Shown here: positions 47,354 to 56,819 of the stretch, piece after piece
Numbering within the stretch: the first letter of the stretch is position 1
How the letters are laid out: every line of letters starts with the position of its first letter
Origin: Pseudomonas nitroreducens
GTDB lineage: Bacteria; Pseudomonadota; Gammaproteobacteria; Pseudomonadales; Pseudomonadaceae
DNA length: 64,000 nt
Assembly (NCBI RefSeq): GCF_024170165.1
Contig: NZ_JALJXP010000004.1
Span: 62,001 to 126,000 of the forward strand
Direction of reading: 5' to 3'
Notes under the pieces: model-generated
What the model was told of the DNA's origin: nothing
Database searches by the model: none
The model's input: only the letters and a program-made list of their open reading frames with translations
Translations under genes and position numbers: made by a program

Positions 47354-48424
47354 TCAGGCCTCCATCAGCAGGCAGGCCTGGGGCGGCAGGTGCACCGCCA
47401 CGGCCTCGCCGACGTCGCGGGCGCGGCCGCCCTCGTTGCTCTCGCGCAGGGTGATCTGCGAGGAATCCGGCAGGCGGCAGCGATACAGCGTGGCGGTGCC
47501 GACGTACATCACCGTCTCGATCACCGCGCGCAGGTGGTGCGGCTGCGACGGCTCGACCAGCTTCGAGCGCTCCGGGCGGAAGGCCAGCTGCACGCTGGCA
47601 CTGCTCAGGCCCGCCGGCAGCTCGCAGGGGATTTCCGCGGCCATGGCGTTGGGGTGGAAACCGCCCTGGCGCATCTGCCCGGGAAGGAAGTTGATGTCGC
47701 CGATGAACTGCGCGACGAAGCGATGGGTCGGGCGCTCGTAGATCTCGTTGGGCGTGCCGATCTGCATGATGTTGCCGTGGGACATCACGGCGATGCGGTC
47801 GGACAGGGTCAGCGCTTCTTCCTGGTCGAGGGTGACGAAGATGAAGGTGATGCCCGCCTCTTCCTGCACGCGCTTGAGCTCGACCTGCATCTCCTTGCGC
47901 AGCTTCAGGTCCAGCGCCGACAGCGGTTCGTCGAGCAGCAGCACCGAAGGCTTGGGCGCCAGTGCGCGAGCCAGGGCCACCCGCTGCTGCTGACCGCCGG
48001 AGAGCTCGGCCGGCTTGCGCCGCGCCAGGTGCTCCATCTGCACCAGCGCGAGCATTTCCTTCACCCGGCCGGGAATCTCGCCGCGCGCCAGGCCCTGCAT
48101 TTCCAGGCCGAAGGAGATGTTCTCGCTCACCGACATGTGCGGGAACAGGGCGTAGCTCTGGAACACGGTGTTGATGCGGCGGCGGTAGGGCGGCAGGTCA
48201 TTGACCCGCTCGCCGCCGACGAGGATGTCGCCGGAGGTGACGTTCTCGAAGCCGGCGATGCTGCGCAGCAGCGTGGTCTTGCCGCAGCCGGACGGCCCCA
48301 GCAAGGTGAAGAACTCGTTATGGGCAATGTCGACCGAGACCTCGTTGAGGGCGGGAGCGACGTTGGGATCATCGGTGTAGCGCTTGCTGACCCGACGCAC
48401 CTCGACTGACGACGAGCGATTCAT
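47354..48424 (-). CDS. ABC transporter ATP-binding protein, PotA-like
   Basis: A 356-residue ATPase with Walker [20 protein letters not shown]-loop [14 protein letters not shown], signature [17 protein letters not shown], Walker [12 protein letters not shown], and a C-terminal TOBE regulatory domain. The H-loop position reads [14 protein letters not shown], where the usual family form is VTHDQEEA, so the switch histidine is replaced by Leu; this is worth checking. It is the first gene of the importer/catabolic unit, divergent from a GntR regulator. Confidence 0.93.
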   Translation of the reverse strand: MNRSSSVEVRRVSKRYTDDPNVAPALNEVSVDIAHNEFFTLLGPSGCGKTTLLRSIAGFENVTSGDILVGGERVNDLPPYRRRINTVFQSYALFPHMSVSENISFGLEMQGLARGEIPGRVKEMLALVQMEHLARRKPAELSGGQQQRVALARALAPKPSVLLLDEPLSALDLKLRKEMQVELKRVQEEAGITFIFVTLDQEEALTLSDRIAVMSHGNIMQIGTPNEIYERPTHRFVAQFIGDINFLPGQMRQGGFHPNAMAAEIPCELPAGLSSASVQLAFRPERSKLVEPSQPHHLRAVIETVMYVGTATLYRCRLPDSSQITLRESNEGGRARDVGEAVAVHLPPQACLLMEA

Positions 48425-48564
48425 TTTGGTGCATTCCTCTTGTTTTTGTATGCAATATTTGAATGCAATCTAGAAATAGCTGATGTATTTTTCTTCTGCA
48501 ACTGGTTTTGCACGGACGGTTTTGCGGCATCCTTTGAAGGGTCAAGCAAGAGGCGGAGTCGCTC
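48425..48564. promoter_or_regulatory. Divergent importer / GntR control region with ATGCAAT direct repeats
   Basis: ATGCAAT occurs at 48450-48456 and again at 48463-48469, 13 bases apart, in an A+T-rich stretch about 30-45 bases from the ATPase start. These repeats are good candidates for the regulator's operator. AGAGGA lies about 10 bases before the ATPase ATG; GGCGGAG precedes the GntR gene. Confidence 0.55.
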
Positions 48565-49251
48565 ATGGCGGAGAATCACCCCGAGTCCACGGTGGAACGC
48601 GTCTACCAAGGGGTTTACGAGGCAATCAGCAAGCGTACCCTGCGCCCCGGCATGAAGCTGGGCGAGGCGGCGTTGGCGGAGTTGTTCAAGGTCAGCCGCA
48701 CTTCGGTGCGCGCGGCGCTGAAACATCTGGAAGCGGACGGGCTGGTGTCCAGCGCGCTCAACAAGGGTGCATGGGTATCGTTACCCAGCGACGAGGAGAT
48801 CCGCTCGCTGTTCGAAACCCGGCGGCTGATCGAGATCGGCATCGTCAGCGAACTATGCCGCCGCGCGGACAGCGCGATCATCCAGGACCTGCGCGACCAC
48901 GTGGCGCTGGAAGAGGCGACCCACGACCACGACCACGCGCGGTTCGTCCATCTGCTGGGCGAGTTCCACCTGAAGCTGGCGGCGGCGCTGAACAATCCGG
49001 TGCTGCTGGACTTCTTCCGCAAGCTGATCGAGCGCGCCTCGCTCTATGCCACCACCCTCGACGACGACCAGCACGAAACCTGCCGCGGCAACGAACACCA
49101 GCGGCTGATCGAGTACATCGAATCGGGCAATCAGGCGGCGGCCATCGAACTGACCTGCATGCACCTGAACGCCATCGAGCAGGCGATCCTCAAGGCGGCG
49201 GGGAACCTGAAGGCGGATTACCATCCGCTCAAGCATCTGATTGGCGGCTGA
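48565..49251 (+). CDS. GntR/FCD-family regulator of the importer-amidohydrolase unit
   Basis: A 228-residue regulator with an N-terminal winged helix (LGEAALAELFKVSRTSVRAALKHLEADGLV, about 32-61) and an FCD domain with metal-binding residues (HLLGEFHLKLAAAL and GNEHQRLIEYI). It is divergent from the seven-gene unit and shares a 140-base control region with it. FCD regulators usually respond to a pathway substrate or intermediate. Confidence 0.9.
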   Translation: MAENHPESTVERVYQGVYEAISKRTLRPGMKLGEAALAELFKVSRTSVRAALKHLEADGLVSSALNKGAWVSLPSDEEIRSLFETRRLIEIGIVSELCRRADSAIIQDLRDHVALEEATHDHDHARFVHLLGEFHLKLAAALNNPVLLDFFRKLIERASLYATTLDDDQHETCRGNEHQRLIEYIESGNQAAAIELTCMHLNAIEQAILKAAGNLKADYHPLKHLIGG

Positions 49252-49258
49252 GACTTAC

Positions 49259-49483
49259 TGTAGGAACGAGGGGGACGCCCAGTTCTTGCTCGCGAACCGG
49301 ACTGGCCGGCTGACGCCCCTGTTTGCCGATTGCACCCAACGGTCCCTCTCCCTGAAGGGAGAGGGGGCTGCCCGGCGCGGAGACAAAGTTCGGTATCAGC
49401 CGGCGTCTCTGTCCGCGAGCAAGCTCGCTCCTACGAAGAGCTAGATGTAGGGCGCGTAACCTGGAACAGGTTATGCGCCCTAC
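49259..49483. repeat. Cluster of REP elements and GTAGGGCG repeat, copy 3
   Basis: In the 277-base gap after the GntR gene: a GTAGGAACGAGGGGGACG...TTGCTCGCGAAC unit (49259-49298), a CCTCTCCCT-GAA-GGGAGAGGG hairpin (about 49344-49367), a GTCCGCGAGCAAGCTCGCTCCTACGA unit in pieces (49411-49436), and a short GTAGGGCGCGTAACC...GGTTATGCGCCCTAC copy (49447-49483). No gene is seen here. Confidence 0.8.
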
Positions 49484-49495
49484 GAAAGACACCAA

Positions 49496-49525
49496 GAAAA
49501 ACGCCCGGCACTGGCCGGGCGTTTT
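49496..49525 (-). terminator. Terminator downstream of the yjiA-like gene
   Basis: Read on the minus strand, AAAACGCCCGGC pairs with GCCGGGCGTTTTT across AGTG, with a U-tract. It lies directly after the stop codon at 49529. Confidence 0.9.
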
Positions 49526-49528
49526 CAT

Positions 49529-50527
49529 TCAGGCGGTCGGGCCGCCCGTGATGCGGTCGAAGCCGCGACGAATCTCTTCTTCGGGCAGGTTGTCGCCGAT
49601 GAAGACGATCACGCTCTCGCGCTGCTCGTTGCCCTTCCACGGCGTATCCCAGTCGAAACCATAGAGCCGCAGCACGCCCTGGAACACCAGGCGGCGTTCC
49701 TCGCCGGCGATGTTCAGCACGCCCTTGTAGCGCAGCAGCGAGTTGCCGTGCCATTGCAACAGGTCGTCCATGAATTCGCTCAGAGCTTCGATATCCAGCG
49801 GGTTATCGCTGCGCAGCACCAGGGTGGAAATCCGGTCGGTGGTGTCTGCCGCCGGGCGCACGGGGCGCAGCAGCGGACGCAGGCCGAGGTCGGCATTGAG
49901 GTTGAAGCCGCGCACATCGAGCAGGCGCTCCAGTTCGATGGCGCCATGCTCCACGGCATGGATGTCGGCGCGGCGGTTGATGCGCTGCAGACGCTCCACC
50001 AACGCCTCGTACTGGGCCGGCGACACCAGGTCACGCTTGCTCACCAGGATGCGGTCGCCGAAGCCAACCTGGGCCTGGGCAATGGCTTCCTGCAGGTGGC
50101 GCTCGGCGTTGGCTGCGTCCACCAGGGTGATGATGCCATCGAGCAGGTAGCGCTCGCGCAAGGTCTCGTCGACGAAGAAGGTCTGCGCCACCGGAGCCGG
50201 GTCGGCCAGGCCGGTGCATTCGATCACTACGCGGTCGAAATCCAGCTCGCCGTTGTCGCGGCGCTCCAGCAGCACGTAGAGCGCGCGCTCCAGGTCGCTG
50301 TTGATGGTGCAGCAGACGCAGCCGTTGGACAGCGTCGTCACCTGAACCGCGTCGTCGCCGAGCAATTGCGCGTCGATGGGCGTATCGCTGAATTCGTTCT
50401 CGATCACGGCGATCTTCAAGCCGTGCTCGGCCTTGAGGATGTGCTTGAGCAGGGTAGTCTTGCCGGCCCCGAGGAAGCCGGTGAGGACGGTCACCGGAAT
50501 CTGCGGCGCGCTTGCGGAATCGGTCAT
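49529..50527 (-). CDS. yjiA: CobW/COG0523-family GTPase, YjiA-like
   Basis: A 332-residue G3E-family GTPase with Walker A TGFLGAGKTTLLKHIL (about 16-31), the metal-binding CxCC in LSNGCVCCTINSD (about 66-78), a Walker B IECTGLADP and the base motif SKRDL, followed by a C-terminal CobW domain. The family includes metal-binding GTPases and metallochaperones. Its genomic link to cstA and yjiX is shared with E. coli btsT-yjiX-yjiA, so a role with that transporter rather than cobalamin is favoured. Confidence 0.92.
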   Translation of the reverse strand: MTDSASAPQIPVTVLTGFLGAGKTTLLKHILKAEHGLKIAVIENEFSDTPIDAQLLGDDAVQVTTLSNGCVCCTINSDLERALYVLLERRDNGELDFDRVVIECTGLADPAPVAQTFFVDETLRERYLLDGIITLVDAANAERHLQEAIAQAQVGFGDRILVSKRDLVSPAQYEALVERLQRINRRADIHAVEHGAIELERLLDVRGFNLNADLGLRPLLRPVRPAADTTDRISTLVLRSDNPLDIEALSEFMDDLLQWHGNSLLRYKGVLNIAGEERRLVFQGVLRLYGFDWDTPWKGNEQRESVIVFIGDNLPEEEIRRGFDRITGGPTA

Positions 50528-50604
50528 GGAAACATCCAGGCAATCAGAAAGGAAAACGGGCCGCGATCGCTCGCGGCCCGTCCGTTATACACCCATCCGC
50601 GTGG

Positions 50605-50808
50605 TCAACAGCAGCGGATCGGCCTCCCCTTGCCGCCACCGTAGCGCGCCTCCTGGCGCTCGCGGAAGAACTCCTCGTAGGTCATCGGAGTCTTGTCCGG
50701 GTGCTTGTTCTGCATGTGCTGAACGTAGGTGTCGTAATCGGGCATGCCGACCAGCATGCGGGCGGCCTGCCCGAGGTACTTACCCATGCGGCTGAGGTCA
50801 TTGAACAT
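50605..50808 (-). CDS. YbdD/YjiX family small protein (DUF466)
   Basis: A 67-residue protein with [20 protein letters not shown] and the family ending [22 protein letters not shown]. It almost always follows a CstA-type pyruvate/peptide transporter and may be an accessory part of it. It starts 12 bases after the cstA stop. Confidence 0.93.
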   Translation of the reverse strand: MFNDLSRMGKYLGQAARMLVGMPDYDTYVQHMQNKHPDKTPMTYEEFFRERQEARYGGGKGRPIRCC

Positions 50809-50820
50809 GATGTTCCTCCA

Positions 50821-52887
50821 TCAGGCGTCCGGGATCGGCTGGAACGGCGCTTCGTTGTCGGTCCGCTCCTTCTTGGTCCAGGCGCTGGCACCGACCTTGA
50901 TCGCGTACACCAGGATGCACAGCACCACCAGCAGGAACAGCACAGTGAGGCCGGCGTTGATGTAGGCGTTCATCATCACGTGCTGCATCTGGGTGATGTC
51001 CTTGGCCGGGGCGATGATCTGCCCGGCATCCAGGCCCGCCGAGTACTTCTTGCCCAGGGCGATGAAGCCGACCGCCGGGTTGCTGTCGAACAGCTTGATC
51101 AGGCCCGCGGTGGTGGTGCAGATCAGCAGCCAGGCGGCCGGCAGGGCGGTGACCCAGACGTACTGCTGGCGCTTCATCTTGATCAGCACGACGGTGGCGA
51201 GCATCAGCGCGATACCGGCGAGCATCTGGTTGGAGATGCCGAACAGCGGCCACAGCGTGTTGATGCCCCCCAGCGGATCGACCACACCTTGATACAGCAG
51301 CCAGCCCCACAGCGCGACACAGCCACCGGTGCCGACGATATTGGCGGCCCAAGAATCGGTCTCCTTCAGCGCCGGGACGAAGTTGCCCAGCAGGTCCTGC
51401 AGCATGAAGCGCCCGGCACGGGTGCCGGCGTCCACCGCAGTGAGGATGAACAGCGCCTCGAAGAGGATCGCGAAGTGGTACCAGAAGGCCATGGTGTTCT
51501 CACCCGGCAGCACCTGGTGAAGGATGTGCGCAATACCCACGGCGAGGGTCGGCGCACCACCGGCACGGGCCAGGATGGTGGTCTCGCCGATGTCCTTGGC
51601 GGTCTGCACCAGGACGTCCGGGGTGATCGCGAAGCCCCAGCTGCTGACGGTCGCGGCGACCGCTGCAACGTCGGTGCCGACCACGGCCGGCGGGCTGTTC
51701 ATGGCGAAGTAGATACCCGGCTCGATGACCGAGGCGGCGACCATCGCCATGATGGCCACGAAGGACTCCATCAGCATGCCGCCGTAGCCGATGTAGCGGG
51801 CGTCGGGCTCGCGGTTGAGCAGCTTGGGCGTGGTACCCGAGGAGATCAGCGCGTGGAAGCCGGAGACGGCGCCACAGGCGATGGTGATGAACAGGAACGG
51901 GAACAGGCCGCCCTTCCACACCGGGCCGGTGCCATCGGTGAACTGGGTCAGGGCCGGCATCTTCAGTTCCGGCATGACGATCAGGATGCCGATGGCCAGG
52001 GCGATGATGGTGCCGATCTTGAGGAAGGTCGACAGGTAGTCACGCGGCGCCAGCAGCAGCCACACCGGCAGTACCGAGGCGACGGCACCGTAGCCGATCA
52101 GCATCCAGACGATCTGCACGCCATGGAAGGTGAACACCGGCGCCCATTCGGGGCTGGCGGCCACCTGGCCACCGAGCCAGATGGAACCCAGCAGCAGTGC
52201 CACGCCCACCACGGAAATCTCGCCAATGCGGCCCGGGCGGATGTAGCGCATGTACACGCCCATGAGGATCGCGATCGGGATGGTCGCCATCACGGTGAAC
52301 ATGCCCCACGGGCTTTCGGCCAGGGCCTTCACCACGATCAGCGCGAGCACCGCGAGGATGATGATCATGATCAGGAACGCGCCGAACAGGGCGACGGTCC
52401 CCGCCACCTGCCCCATTTCCTCGCGTACCAGTTCACCCAGCGAACGCCCGTTGCGGCGGCTGGAGATGAACAGCACCATGAAGTCCTGCACGGCCCCCGC
52501 CAGCACCACGCCGGCGATCAGCCAGAGCGTGCCGGGCAGATAGCCCATCTGCGCGGCCAGTACGGGGCCGACCAGCGGGCCGGCGCCGGCGATGGCGGCG
52601 AAGTGGTGACCGAAGAGGATGTGCTTGTTGGTCGGGACGTAGTCCAGGCCATCGTTGTTGAGGACCGCTGGGGTCGCTCGGTTGGGGTCCAGTTGCATCA
52701 CCTTGTCGGCGATGAACAGGCTGTAGTAACGGTAGGCGACCAGATAGATGGCCACGGCCGCGACGACGATCCACAGTGCGTTGATGGCTTCGCCGCGACG
52801 TAGAGCCACGACTCCCAAGGCAAATGCACCGACTATCGCCACCGCCAGCCAGGCGAGGTGACGTAGCAGGCTGTTGTTATTGTTCAT
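50821..52887 (-). CDS. cstA: CstA-family carbon-starvation / pyruvate transporter
   Basis: A 688-residue membrane protein with about 16-18 helices. Conserved family stretches include DYVPTNKHILFGHHFAAIAG, AGPLVGPVLAAQMGYLPG and SGFHALISSGTTPKLL. Relatives take up pyruvate or peptides during carbon limitation (CstA and BtsT in E. coli). It is first in the cstA-yjiX-yjiA group. A minus-strand TAGAAT at about 52930-52935 could be the -10 box; catabolite control is likely but not visible. Confidence 0.94.
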   Translation of the reverse strand: MNNNNSLLRHLAWLAVAIVGAFALGVVALRRGEAINALWIVVAAVAIYLVAYRYYSLFIADKVMQLDPNRATPAVLNNDGLDYVPTNKHILFGHHFAAIAGAGPLVGPVLAAQMGYLPGTLWLIAGVVLAGAVQDFMVLFISSRRNGRSLGELVREEMGQVAGTVALFGAFLIMIIILAVLALIVVKALAESPWGMFTVMATIPIAILMGVYMRYIRPGRIGEISVVGVALLLGSIWLGGQVAASPEWAPVFTFHGVQIVWMLIGYGAVASVLPVWLLLAPRDYLSTFLKIGTIIALAIGILIVMPELKMPALTQFTDGTGPVWKGGLFPFLFITIACGAVSGFHALISSGTTPKLLNREPDARYIGYGGMLMESFVAIMAMVAASVIEPGIYFAMNSPPAVVGTDVAAVAATVSSWGFAITPDVLVQTAKDIGETTILARAGGAPTLAVGIAHILHQVLPGENTMAFWYHFAILFEALFILTAVDAGTRAGRFMLQDLLGNFVPALKETDSWAANIVGTGGCVALWGWLLYQGVVDPLGGINTLWPLFGISNQMLAGIALMLATVVLIKMKRQQYVWVTALPAAWLLICTTTAGLIKLFDSNPAVGFIALGKKYSAGLDAGQIIAPAKDITQMQHVMMNAYINAGLTVLFLLVVLCILVYAIKVGASAWTKKERTDNEAPFQPIPDA

Positions 52888-53030
52888 AGCGAGGCTTCCG
52901 ACAGTTTGAAGGCGAGAATTCGCAGAAAAATTCTAGTCTTTTCCAGCGACCCATTCATACGACCTTAGTCTAGAGCGGTTACGCGCTTATTGCCGGAGGT
53001 CAACGCGCTCGACCGCCGGGTCAGGAAATG

Positions 53031-53057
53031 AAAAAGCCCGCCTGAGGCGGGCCTTTT
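53031..53057 (-). terminator. Terminator downstream of the DUF3015 gene
   Basis: Read on the minus strand, AAAAGGCCCGCC pairs with GGCGGGCTTTTT across a short loop. It lies 17 bases after the stop codon at 53074. Confidence 0.9.
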
Positions 53058-53073
53058 GCGGTGCAACAGTCGG

Positions 53074-53580
53074 TCAGGCCGGCTGCTTGGCATACTGCGC
53101 CAGGGTCTGGTCACGGCTCATCACGGCCAGGGTGTTGTTCAGCACCTGCTCGCCGGTGGCGTCCTTGGAAGTGAAGATCTCACCGAAGTGCTGTTGGGTG
53201 ACCTGGGCGAAGTGCGCGCGATCCTGGGTCGGAATGCCGAGCAGGACGGCGTAGGCGTCCAGGGCCTCGCCATGGCCCTGGGCCATGTTCTCGGCGATGT
53301 TGTCGAGCATGCCGTTCATGGCGAAGATCGAGCGACCGCCGTAGCCCAGACGCACACTGGAATCACAGCCGTTAGTACCGGAGGTCAGGCCGAAGGTGGC
53401 GTTGCCCGAGGTCCCGTTGGTCGTGGTCGCCAGCAGATGCGGGAACAGCCCGCGCTGGCCCTCGAACACCATGTTGCCCCAGCCGCAGCCACCGCCCCCC
53501 GCCTGGTCGGCCTGCGCCAGCAGACTGGCGGCACTCAGTACGCCGAAGATCAACCCCTTGCTCACGAGCTTTTTGTCCAT
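53074..53580 (-). CDS. DUF3015 family exported protein
   Basis: A 168-residue exported protein with a Sec signal peptide (cleaved around AQADQ, residue 25). The mature part begins with a glycine-rich CGWGNMVFEGQ segment and contains SGNATFGLTSGTNGC; the two cysteines could form a disulphide. DUF3015 proteins are common in pseudomonads and their function is unknown. ATG 53580 has GGAG 8 bases upstream and is preferred to an upstream GTG. It is divergent from the PilZ gene. Confidence 0.88.
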   Translation of the reverse strand: MDKKLVSKGLIFGVLSAASLLAQADQAGGGGCGWGNMVFEGQRGLFPHLLATTTNGTSGNATFGLTSGTNGCDSSVRLGYGGRSIFAMNGMLDNIAENMAQGHGEALDAYAVLLGIPTQDRAHFAQVTQQHFGEIFTSKDATGEQVLNNTLAVMSRDQTLAQYAKQPA

Positions 53581-53755
53581 GTTATGCACTCCGCAGTTGT
53601 AGTGGTTAGACGCACATGGAGCTTTGGCGAGGGTCCGTAGGCTGTCAAACCGGCGCAGGCTGCGTCTGACGGAACGTCAGCAATCGACGTACGACGCGTC
53701 AGTAATGCCTTACGTCTATAGTGAGGCGAAGCAGAAACGGCCGGAGAGCCACGAC

Positions 53756-54124
53756 ATGACTGACGATCACGACGAGCGCCGGCGCTTCCAGCGCATCGCC
53801 TTCGACGCCGGCACCGAGATCAGCCAGGGCGACCTGCGCTGGAAGGTGACGCTGCTCGACCTGTCCCTGCAGGGCCTGCTGGTGCAGCGGCCGGAACACT
53901 GGAGCATCGTCGCGCAGGAACCGGTGCAGGTGCGCATCTACCTGGGCTTCGACGTCAACGTCTATATGGAGGCCGACCTCGCCTGGGAGCGCGAAGGCCT
54001 GCTGGGCTTCAACTGCCGGCACATCGACCTGGATTCGATCAGCCACCTGCGCCGGCTGGTGGAGCTGAACCTGGGCGACGAGTCGCTGCTGGAGCGTGAG
54101 CTGACGCTGCTCAGCGAACACTGA
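53756..54124 (+). CDS. Single-domain PilZ c-di-GMP receptor (PA4608/MapZ-like)
   Basis: A 122-residue PilZ protein with both c-di-GMP-binding motifs: the N-terminal RRRFQRIAF (RxxxR) and DLSLQGL (D-x-S-x-x-G). The sequence and position match P. aeruginosa PA4608 (MapZ), which binds c-di-GMP and inhibits the chemotaxis methyltransferase CheR1. ATG 53756 gives the usual length; the longer open frame upstream is not coding. Confidence 0.9.
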   Translation: MTDDHDERRRFQRIAFDAGTEISQGDLRWKVTLLDLSLQGLLVQRPEHWSIVAQEPVQVRIYLGFDVNVYMEADLAWEREGLLGFNCRHIDLDSISHLRRLVELNLGDESLLERELTLLSEH

Positions 54125-54130
54125 AACTCC

Positions 54131-54181
54131 CTGCAGGAGCGCCCCATGGGCGCGATCGCGGGCATGGCCCACTCCTACAGG
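54131..54181. repeat. REP element between pilZ and radA
   Basis: CTGCAGGAGCGCCCCATGGG...GGCATGGCCCACTCCTACAG is an imperfect inverted pair of the Pseudomonas GTAGGAGCG type, lying between convergent genes. Confidence 0.75.
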
Positions 54182-54192
54182 AGCACGACGAT

Positions 54193-55572
<1,380 letters not shown>

Positions 55573-55645
55573 GGGGGACTTCCGTCGAATGCAAAGTCCC
55601 CATCATAAGCCAATCGAGGGAGCGCTTCAGAACGTAAAAAAGTTC

Positions 55646-55888
55646 TTAGCTCGCCAGGCGGCGGTACTGGCTCTCCATATCGTGCTTGAGGCTTTCGCGA
55701 CGCATCAGCAGCGAAGCCAGGGTGCAGTCGGGGCGTTCGATGCCTTCTTCCACGCGACCGATGCGCTGGTCCAGCAGCTCGTATTGCAGCTTCAGGCGGA
55801 CCAGGCGCTCCTGGGCGCGCAGGGCTTCGACGTTGCGTTTCGGGAGCTTGGTGACGGACTTGCCAGAGGACGAGATGGCTTTACGCAT
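55646..55888 (-). CDS. Small coiled-coil hypothetical protein
   Basis: An 80-residue, highly charged protein, almost entirely helical: RAQERLVRLKLQYELLDQRI followed by another amphipathic helix to the C-terminus. No family was recognised with certainty. ATG 55888 is chosen; an 18-residue in-frame extension to 55942 looks non-coding. It lies next to a YdcH-type gene of similar size and build, on the same strand. Confidence 0.65.
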   Translation of the reverse strand: MRKAISSSGKSVTKLPKRNVEALRAQERLVRLKLQYELLDQRIGRVEEGIERPDCTLASLLMRRESLKHDMESQYRRLAS

Positions 55889-55964
55889 GGCGGTGGCACC
55901 GGTTGGAAAGAGATGACGGGAGCCTACGCCTCGCTCCGACACACACCTTTGACTTTGATCAAGC

Positions 55965-56207
55965 TCAGCCGGATCGCTTGAGCAGGTCGGAAATCTCGTC
56001 CTTCAACGCCACGCGCTGCAGCTTGAGGGAATTGAGAGCGAGGTCGTCCATCGCCTGGCGGCCGTCCTCGATGTCGTAGATCTTCTTGTCCAGCTCCTCG
56101 TAACTGGCAGCCATGCGGGTGAAGTTCGCGTCCTTCCCGTGCAACCGGGTCATCAGCGCCTTCTGGTCGGGGAATTCACGGGACAGGGGATGATGCTCGA
56201 GCGGCAT
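55965..56207 (-). CDS. YdcH family protein (DUF465)
   Basis: An 80-residue helical hairpin protein with the DUF465 pattern HHPLSREFPDQKALMTRLHG near the start and LKLQRVALKDEISDLLKRSG at the end. The function is unknown. It is the first of two small helical proteins between radA and mscL, with GGAGG 7 bases before the ATG. Confidence 0.88.
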   Translation of the reverse strand: MPLEHHPLSREFPDQKALMTRLHGKDANFTRMAASYEELDKKIYDIEDGRQAMDDLALNSLKLQRVALKDEISDLLKRSG

Positions 56208-56378
56208 GACGGGCCTCCTTCATGTTGATGGGCTGCCCGATAAGCCTAGACCACAGCACGATGACGCCCAGCGCCGCCGGTCATACCGCAGGAATTGACC
56301 GCGTGCGGGGTGTTCAGACGGCGACGGGCCGCTAAACTGCGCCTGTCCCCTCTATCTTGCGTAACAAGGAGTCTGTGC

Positions 56379-56795
56379 ATGAGTCTGCTCAACGAATTCA
56401 AGGCCTTCGCGGTCAAGGGCAACGTGGTCGACATGGCCGTCGGCATCATCATCGGCGCTGCGTTCGGCAAGATCGTCTCGTCCTTCGTCGGCGACGTGAT
56501 CATGCCGCCCATCGGCCTGCTGATTGGCGGCATGGACTTCTCCGACCTGGCGATCACGCTCAAGGCCGCCGAGGGTCAGACACCGGCGGTGATGCTGGCC
56601 TACGGCAAATTCATTCAGACCTGCCTGGACTTCATCATCGTGGCATTCGCCATCTTCATGGGCGTGAAGGCCATCAACAAGCTCAAGCGCGAAGAGGCCG
56701 TGGAGCCCAGCGCCCCGCCGGTGCCGAGCGCTGAAGAAACCCTGCTGACCGAGATCCGCGACCTGCTCAAGCAGCAGAACAACCGCGCTCCCTGA
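56379..56795 (+). CDS. mscL: Large-conductance mechanosensitive channel MscL
   Basis: Pentameric channel that opens under osmotic downshock. The 138-residue product starts [20 protein letters not shown] and has TM1 ([20 protein letters not shown], about 20-39), TM2 ([16 protein letters not shown], about 85-100) and the C-terminal helix [18 protein letters not shown] 56379 follows AAGGAG by 9 bases. Confidence 0.98.
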   Translation: MSLLNEFKAFAVKGNVVDMAVGIIIGAAFGKIVSSFVGDVIMPPIGLLIGGMDFSDLAITLKAAEGQTPAVMLAYGKFIQTCLDFIIVAFAIFMGVKAINKLKREEAVEPSAPPVPSAEETLLTEIRDLLKQQNNRAP

Positions 56796-56819
56796 GCAGA
56801 TCGCTGAGCGGGCACGCCG

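Noticed and set aside
50512-52803. Open frame of 763 codons on the plus strand
   Set aside because: It is antisense to cstA and rich in His, Asp, Gln and Arg; a codon-bias shadow.
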